Shown piece by piece: positions 57,987 to 64,000 of a stretch of 64,000 nucleotides of DNA. The DNA lies in the NCBI GenBank assembly GCA_027922465.2, contig BQMF02000047.1, positions 1,116,001-1,180,000 on the forward strand, given 5' to 3'. Source of the stretch: Turritopsis dohrnii (taxonomy: Eukaryota > Cnidaria > Hydrozoa > Anthoathecata > Oceaniidae). Each line of letters starts with the position of its first letter. Positions within the stretch are counted from its first letter, which is position 1. Below the pieces are notes generated by a model, which saw nothing but the letters and a program-made list of their open reading frames with translations, was not told where the DNA came from and did not search any database. The translations under genes and the position numbers were made by a program.

Positions 57987-57998
57987 AGTTCCGCATTG

Positions 57999-59383
57999 AA
58001 CTTTGGCCTAGCTAAGGTAGTTAAGAATAGAGGCTAGTCTTCAGTGAAGTGGTACGCCATTGCATAATGCAGTTGAAGACTTTGGTTTTCTGCTAGCTTT
58101 TAAGATGATTCAAGAGATAAAACATTAAATGATGCGAATGAATCGTTTTATTTCAGTGTCTCCCTAAAATTTTTTGTGTTCTATTTTGAATGAATGTGTA
58201 AAAAAACAGAAAAAAAGTTATCAAATGTCACCGATGTTTTGTTTTTGTGTTGTTGATGATAAACAACACTCGTGTTACGATGATTGGTAATTAATTTCTT
58301 GCAACAGTAAAGGATTGAAGCTGTGAATTCAGAGCAAAGGTGAAAGTTCATGGCGCTATTGCACTTTTTAAATTAACGCTGCTTATTGGTCAGCGCGTTA
58401 AGCAGCTGATCTTTCATTAGCGTTTGTCCGTCCCATGTCCACAGTGCTAGCCTGGAGTCCTCATTAAAAGCTGATAGCACTTGGTAGAATAGAGGCTATT
58501 TGTTAATCGTGGCTTAATTCAGATTTTTCAGATAATTTATAATTACAGTTATTTCATCAGGGTGAGTGCGGCCTCAAATTATAACATGAGTTTTACGGTT
58601 TGCCCAACACACTGATATCATTTTGGAAATAAAAGCTAAAGGAAAGGGTCATTTTACACCAGAGAAGTAAAGAAATTCGTAATATTATCACCGTATATTA
58701 TAATTGAACCTGTTATTATTATACTGTTCAGTTTTGTGCTATATATTGGTCAGACCTGGAGATAGAGAGAGCTCTGCTGCCTCCAAAAAGGACCTCTGAT
58801 ATTACATCGGATATAATATAGGCAAGTTTTCAATATCACATTATCCTGTCTAAAATAAAAATTTATGCACACAAAAATAAAATGTGTATGTAGAAATCTA
58901 TATTATCTCTAGTCATCCACAAAAATTAATAGACATTATTTTGAAGTTTATAAAGCATTTAGTTACCTGTGGTGAAAGTGCGTAGTGCACTAATCCAAAA
59001 TGACTCTAACAATGATACCTATTCTGTGTTTGTTGTAATGCATTAATGTAGTAATCATCAGGCAAAAGAACAAAAAATATAATACGTTTGTAAACTCTAC
59101 ATCATCACGTTCGACATGAACGTTGTCTTTTCAATATCAACATTGAACAAATGAACAAATTACCTGTGTGGAGTCATTATGAGTCTCTTCACTTATTTAT
59201 AGTCTTGTCATTTTTCTTATCACTTATATTTTTTGTATCGTAAATGTGTGTCTCTGCATGACCAGCAGTTTCTTTTGTTTTCTTAATCTTAAATAATCGG
59301 CAGTTCTATTGCATGCCTTTTTTTATTTTCAGTGAAGAAAGGCAAAAATGTATGAATGGTGCATTACCACTCATACAAGCTCA
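57999..59383. other. Intergenic, part of a dispersed duplication
   Basis: 58240-58360 resembles 10030-10150 (GTTACGATGA.TGGTAATTAA, GAAAGTTCAT). No gene seen. Confidence 0.45.
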
Positions 59384-59943
59384 CTAGTATCTCGCGTAAA
59401 AGTTTTTTACGGCTTTAATTTCGAAAACGTTTTGCGTAAGTCCCGTGACGAAATGAGGTGACGAAAAATAAAACCATGGAATCGTATATAGAAAGTTTAC
59501 CCATGTTGTAGAGCTCGAAAAACTGATCAATAAAATGCATGGGATCGTTTCGCTACGACCAACCGTTGCAGAGATATCGTCGTTCAAAGATTTTGATGAC
59601 GTCATAGCCGCAGTAACAAATAGAATTTAGGCCCAAATCATGCGTCACCCCTTCAGCCGTATCGCCGACCCCAAAAAACGTCAGTTATCCCTATTGGTTC
59701 TCGAGATATTTCCCCAAAAACGTCGCGTTGGATTGGGGATGCAATGCAATGATTCCCTGTGATCATAAAAAAACTGACGTCAAATGATGCCACGTGCTAT
59801 TATACTAATCGTAAATGTGTCTTGCGTGGGCGAACTGCCGCTATATGACCACGATTAAGAAGATTTTGACCATTAAAAAACAAAAAAACAAACACTCTCT
59901 AAATTAAAAGTGGGATGCACACACGCGGATTAGTATAATAAGA
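59384..59943 (-). mobile_element. Nonautonomous Helitron-like unit 1 (tandem)
   Basis: Read on the minus strand it begins TCTTATTATACTAATCCGCG at 59943 and ends with a hairpin (CGTAAAAAACTTTTACG), ten bases and CTAG at 59384, followed by T. These are the expected Helitron 5' TC and 3' hairpin-CTRR ends with insertion before T. No RepHel coding is present. Confidence 0.72.
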
Positions 59944-60511
59944 TAGTATCCCGGGTAAAACCTTTTTACCGAACTTAACTTCGAAAACATTAGCTCAAAT
60001 CAACCATTCCCGTGTACGTACCCCGTGACGAAAAAATAAATCATAGAATCGCAACTCATAAGTGTACCTATGTTGTAGAGCTCGAAAAACTCATCAAAAA
60101 AGTGTATGGGATCGTTTCGCTACGACCAACCGTTGCAGAGATATCGTCGATCAAAGATATTGTCGATGACGTCATATCCGCAGTACCAAATAAAATTTAG
60201 ACCCAAATGTTGCGTCACCCGTTCACCCGTATGGCGGACCCAAAAAAACGTCAGTTTTCCCTATTGGTTCTCGAGATATTTCCCCAAAAACGTCGCGTTC
60301 GATTGGGGATGCAATGCAATGATCCCCTGTGATCATAAAAAAACTGACGTCAAATGATGCCACGTGCTTTTGGAATGATCGTGAAAAAAGTGTCCCTCGC
60401 ATCTACGTGGTTTTACGCGCACATAAGAGGACGATGACCGTAAATTAAAAGTAAATATATCACCCTCTAAAATAAAAGTGGGATGCACAATCGCAGATTA
60501 TTATAATAAGA
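59944..60511 (-). mobile_element. Nonautonomous Helitron-like unit 2 (tandem)
   Basis: It begins TCTTATTATAATAATCTGCG at 60511 (preceded by A) and ends with hairpin GGTAAAAAGGTTTTACC and ACTA at 59944, directly abutting the TC of unit 1. The two units share most of their sequence, including TTGTAGAGCTCGAAAAACT and GATCGTTTCGCTACGACCAA (plus-strand reading). Confidence 0.72.
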
Positions 60512-60651
60512 TGGTAGTTTTTAACATTATCAGTTATTTTTAGTCATTCCTTTGCAGAATTCATCTTTGTAATGTGTGTGAGAAGCTTGCTTTTGAACTC
60601 ATTGTAATCATTAGAATAAAGGTCTACGTGAAATTTTGCGAAGTACCTTAA

Positions 60652-61033
60652 GGGGATTTTTTTGCTTGGACTAACTTTGCAAACCAAGGTTTGAAAACGT
60701 TTTGCATGGATTAATTTTTCCGAGTCTGAGCTTCTCAAGGAAAATGTTTAGATTTGATTTTGCGAATGTGCACAAAGTGCAATGTGTGTATTTTATAATT
60801 AAGCTTAGAGGTAGCAGCGAAAATCACCATTTCCATGCCTGCGACATTGCAAATCCAATGGGTGCTTGATAAGTGTTAATAGACACTGAGTCAAAAATTG
60901 AGCAAATAAAATCATCAAATTTTGCCTGGATTATTTTTTGCCAATCGCTCATATGTCTTGATGTTTTGCGTGGATTTATTTTTGCGAATTTGGGCAAAAG
61001 TCGCAAAAACTAATGCACACAAAAAAAATCCCC
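60652..61033. mobile_element. MITE with GGGGATTTTTTTG ends and TTAA duplication
   Basis: Inverted ends GGGGATTTTTTTG / CAAAAAAAATCCCC (one base length difference) are flanked by TTAA on both sides (60648-60651 and 61034-61037), the target used by piggyBac-type and some other elements. TTGCG.GGATTAATTTTT words are repeated inside. A truncated copy lies at 52068-52386. Confidence 0.82.
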
Positions 61034-61038
61034 TTAAG

Positions 61039-62989
61039 CTTTTTTAAGGAATTGGTAACTTCTTTTGATTTTAATGCAATCCTGCATTTATTCGCCATCC
61101 GATTTTATTCAATTCACTTCAAAGACAATCGTATTTGTTTCATTTGTAATGTCCTTAGATAGCATAGATGAAAATCAATTGATAAGTGTTTGTATCTTTA
61201 ATTTCTGGATAAACATTTTATTGAATTAAGTTTTGTTGCACAATTTGGACACAATTTTGAGACCAGACCTGTTTGGTTTTATCATTGAATGTCTTATTCC
61301 TACTATTACTTCATTATTACAGTTATCGCTCATGAATTCCTATTTTGACCTTCCTGGAACAAAAACGTGGTTTTTCCATTTTTCAACTTTGGCCAAAGCG
61401 CTGACCTTCAGGCCTCTTGGCCTCTTGTTCTTATTGATATCTAAACCTAACCCTCTTCTGACCCTAACCCTAACCTTAAAGGGATTCCTGCGTCTAAAAT
61501 GATAATATTTACAAATATGATAGAGCTCAAAAAGTTCTTTAACAAGTCTCTTTTCAGTATTTCATAGCTAATTATTTATAGTTTCTGAGATATTTCATTT
61601 TTAAAATCTTATATATATTATAAATTTATGCAATGCATATTTATGGATGTAATAACTTTCTAATAATAATGTACAACAAGAAGTTCAGAAAACCAATTAC
61701 GTAGTATAATTTTTTAATACACAGGATTGAGGCAACTGAATAATAATAATCTGAAAAAATCTGCGAGTGTGGTTCCTGTATATAGTCGTTTTATCTAGCA
61801 GTAGAAACATAATTTTCTATGGATGAATTCTATGATCGCATAATTGATTGTTTTGATACTGTATACTGTTAATTTTCCTAATTACAACCAACCTTTCTTT
61901 ACTAACTTAAATCAAAACACATTCCAAATGATTCCAGCATAACATTCTATGAATTAAAAACTCTACACATCCTGTGTTGACCTCTGCCTTCAGCTAATAA
62001 TCTTTAGTGATTTGGGTATGGATGTATATTTTCACTACCAAAATCTGTTTATATACTTATTTATTTTTTTCATTTGGGATTTAGAGTCATTCATCACATT
62101 GACAATAAATGTTTAGAAGTACTTATTCTGAAGAAATAATTTGTGTGAGCATACCTTTTTGAATCAGAGATATTTTTTCGGAATACCGTATATACTTGAA
62201 TTTGATTATAAATTGCGATTTTAAACCCTTCTGTTTTTTGAAAACAACTCTCTTTTTTTCCTAATTACTGTTACTCATAATATTTGTTTATAGAGGTTGG
62301 TTTTTGATTGCCTTTGATAGTTATTTTGTGAATATGTCTACCCAAAGTATTTTAATGCACTGTGTACACTGTAGTCTTACAATTAGGTTTGACAGATTTT
62401 CTTTTGTTCTTTCGTAAACCTGTATGCAACTTTGATTGTTATAATGTTATTAGATGTTATCCGAGTTACGAAAAGGAACTGCTCTATTGAATTACATTGT
62501 TTCCCCATGATTTTATGGTACAAGCTTCTACAAGAACAAAGGTTATATGTTTATTATGATGGAATTGCCTTACATAATGATGCAGTTGTTGATGTGTTCT
62601 GTAAGAAAACTATTTAGTTGTTTAAGGGAAATATTAGACACATTTAGGTCTAGCTATGTCTACAGGAACTTTTCAGTCACTCTTTAACTCCCCCGCAAGA
62701 ATTTTATTTTTCTTACGATAATTGATAAAATGGCAACTTTGGGGAAGTATACAGCCACATTTTTGTGAATCTTGCTTAAAACTTGAAAAATCAGCACCAG
62801 ATGATAACCAGACCTATGTTATTGGCAGGGTTTCACAACGGACAAGCAAGAGTCTACATTTTTTTTAGTTTGGATCCCCGTTCTCAGGCATTAAAACACA
62901 AAGCATTTGTTGTTAAAACGTGTGTCACTCAAGTGAAATGAATGAGAATACACTTTCTTCTTGTTCGTTTCTTTCTTAGGTGTCAAGCA
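61039..62989. other. Intergenic, possible 5' region of the last gene
   Basis: AT-rich; 61670-61790 resembles 10325-10440. No coding exon could be supported before the splice acceptor at about 62979. Confidence 0.4.
61446..61482. repeat. Short interstitial telomere-like tract
   Basis: CCTAACCCTCTTCTGACCCT followed by AACCCTAACCTTAA is a degenerate run of CCCTAA, the metazoan telomere unit on this strand. Confidence 0.7.
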
Positions 62990-64000
62990 ATGAATATTCT
63001 CAATGACGTGTGCATTGACCTTTTAAAGAAGTTGGTAGAAGATTACCATCCTAATGGATCACTGAAATATTTCAGTAATACCTACGATATGGTTGATGCA
63101 CCTCTTGGTTTGGAAACTCTGTGTTTACCAAATATTATAGTATGGGATCCTTTAAGTCAAATCAAAGAATGTGGCTTGACCTGTCCACATTGTTTCGAAG
63201 ATAAGAATATTCATCAAAACTTACGTGAATCTAATTATTGGACTCTATGTCAGTCAAATTCAATGTCGCCACGTACTATATATGATGTTGGCTGGGTTTG
63301 TGTTGTGATTGGCAAAATATACATATGTCACAATCATCACCGAATCATTTCATATCATGCTGGATTGTTAAGTCAGTTAAGTACTGCTCAGTTACCCTTT
63401 ATTCTATCACACGACAGTGGTATGACTATTGAGCTACTTGATTTTATAATACGGTTAGTGGAAAGCAACACTTCCTTTAGCACAATTCAGAAAATTTTGA
63501 AAGAAAGTATGTACGATGAGTTTATGCGAAGGAAGAACAAGATTGCTATGGTTCCATTGAGTGTAGATGATTTCCAGTTAACAACCCCAAGCGTCAATTC
63601 AATTATAAATATCCTTGTGACCTTTTATGAAAACATAAACACATGTTCAAGGAACATTTTAATGAACAATCATTTACCTCCCTTACAATTGATCATACTT
63701 TTAAAGCAGTCACTAATATAGGATACATGAAGGGCAAGAAATGGATCAATCTTTTTAATTCAATTTTAATTTTGATGACAGAGACTGGTTATGTGAAGAA
63801 TTTTTCATTTCTTAAAGGAACGTCTTTGGAAATGTCTTCTGACATTCTTTCAGAGGTGTCTTCTGAAAATCCACATCCAGAGTATATTGTTGTTGATAAT
63901 TGTTGTACAGCGAGAAACATATTAAAATCTTATTTTCCTGACACAACTGTGAAATTAGACGTTTTTCATGCTGTTCAAAGATTAACAAAGCACATGTCGA
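62990..64000 (+). pseudogene. DDE-transposase-like gene with DUF6729-like Cys/His domain, 3' end outside window
   Basis: The ATG at 62990 follows a splice acceptor (TTTCTTTCTTAG). The protein starts MNILNDVCIDLLKKLVEDYH. At about residues 60-125 it has CGLTCPHCFED, PRTIYDVGWVCVVIGKIYIC and HNHHRIISYHAG, a two-part Cys/His arrangement resembling DUF6729. A frame change near 63640 breaks it. The other frame then reads LTIDHTFKAVTNIGYMKGKK, SILILMTETGYVKNFSFLKG, PEYIVVDNCCTARN and VKLDVFHAVQRLTKHMS. This is the spacing expected of an RNase-H-fold transposase: Asp in IDHTFK, then Asp in VVDNCC, then a His-containing helix. Upstream exons and the remaining catalytic Glu are not visible. It may be a mobile-element gene with one defect, or an assembly error in an intact one. 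Confidence 0.6.

Overview
This window is animal nuclear DNA. Genes are split by GT-AG introns, the sequence is AT-rich, and there are no operons or ribosome-binding sites. A short interstitial TTAGGG-type telomere tract, a Penelope-like element with a GIY-YIG endonuclease, CR1/L2- and RTE-type LINEs, Harbinger elements with a MADF/Myb-like companion gene and many MITEs suggest an early-branching metazoan, most likely a cnidarian. That placement is inference.

Host genes are few. (1) Two paralogous four-exon genes on the minus strand (11995-14134 and 23268-24255), with a third decayed exon at about 11740-11830, encode small secreted precursors: signal peptide, acidic pro-segment with two Cys, a RERR cleavage site, and a C-terminal peptide ending in Gly. 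This is the most interesting unexplained system here. (2) A complete five-exon COQ3 (ubiquinone-biosynthesis O-methyltransferase) lies on the plus strand at 30756-37267, with a visible mitochondrial presequence and a 5 kb intron holding a large foldback element. (3) A single-exon PPP1R3-type glycogen-targeting subunit of protein phosphatase 1 lies at 38403-38990. (4) The last two exons of a CD20/MS4A-like membrane protein lie at 41291-42077 on the minus strand. (5) A three-exon orphan gene lies at 3137-4384.

The rest is dominated by mobile DNA. 1-2181: right part of a decayed Harbinger. 5401-7971: decayed, possibly transposon-derived gene. 8104-9724: pogo-like element. 14640-15320: 128-bp satellite. 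15484-17700: broken Penelope element. 18839-21642: essentially complete Harbinger with a TTA target duplication. 21831-30472: a run of MITEs, several with target duplications and two with a readable empty site. 39438-40804: MITE and Helitron-like DNA. 44365-50045: nested pile-up, with old RT-element pieces flanking a mariner-like MITE that is split by a CR1/L2 LINE, itself split by another MITE. 52387-55730: RT element with an N-terminal zinc finger and a C-terminal restriction-like endonuclease. 55744-57986: 5'-truncated RTE-like LINE with a 12-bp target duplication. 59384-60511: two tandem Helitron-like units. 62990-64000: start of a DDE-transposase-like gene with a DUF6729-like Cys/His domain, cut off by the window end.

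Exon boundaries were read by eye from splice signals, codon phase and paralogue comparison. Family assignments rest on motif recognition without any database search.
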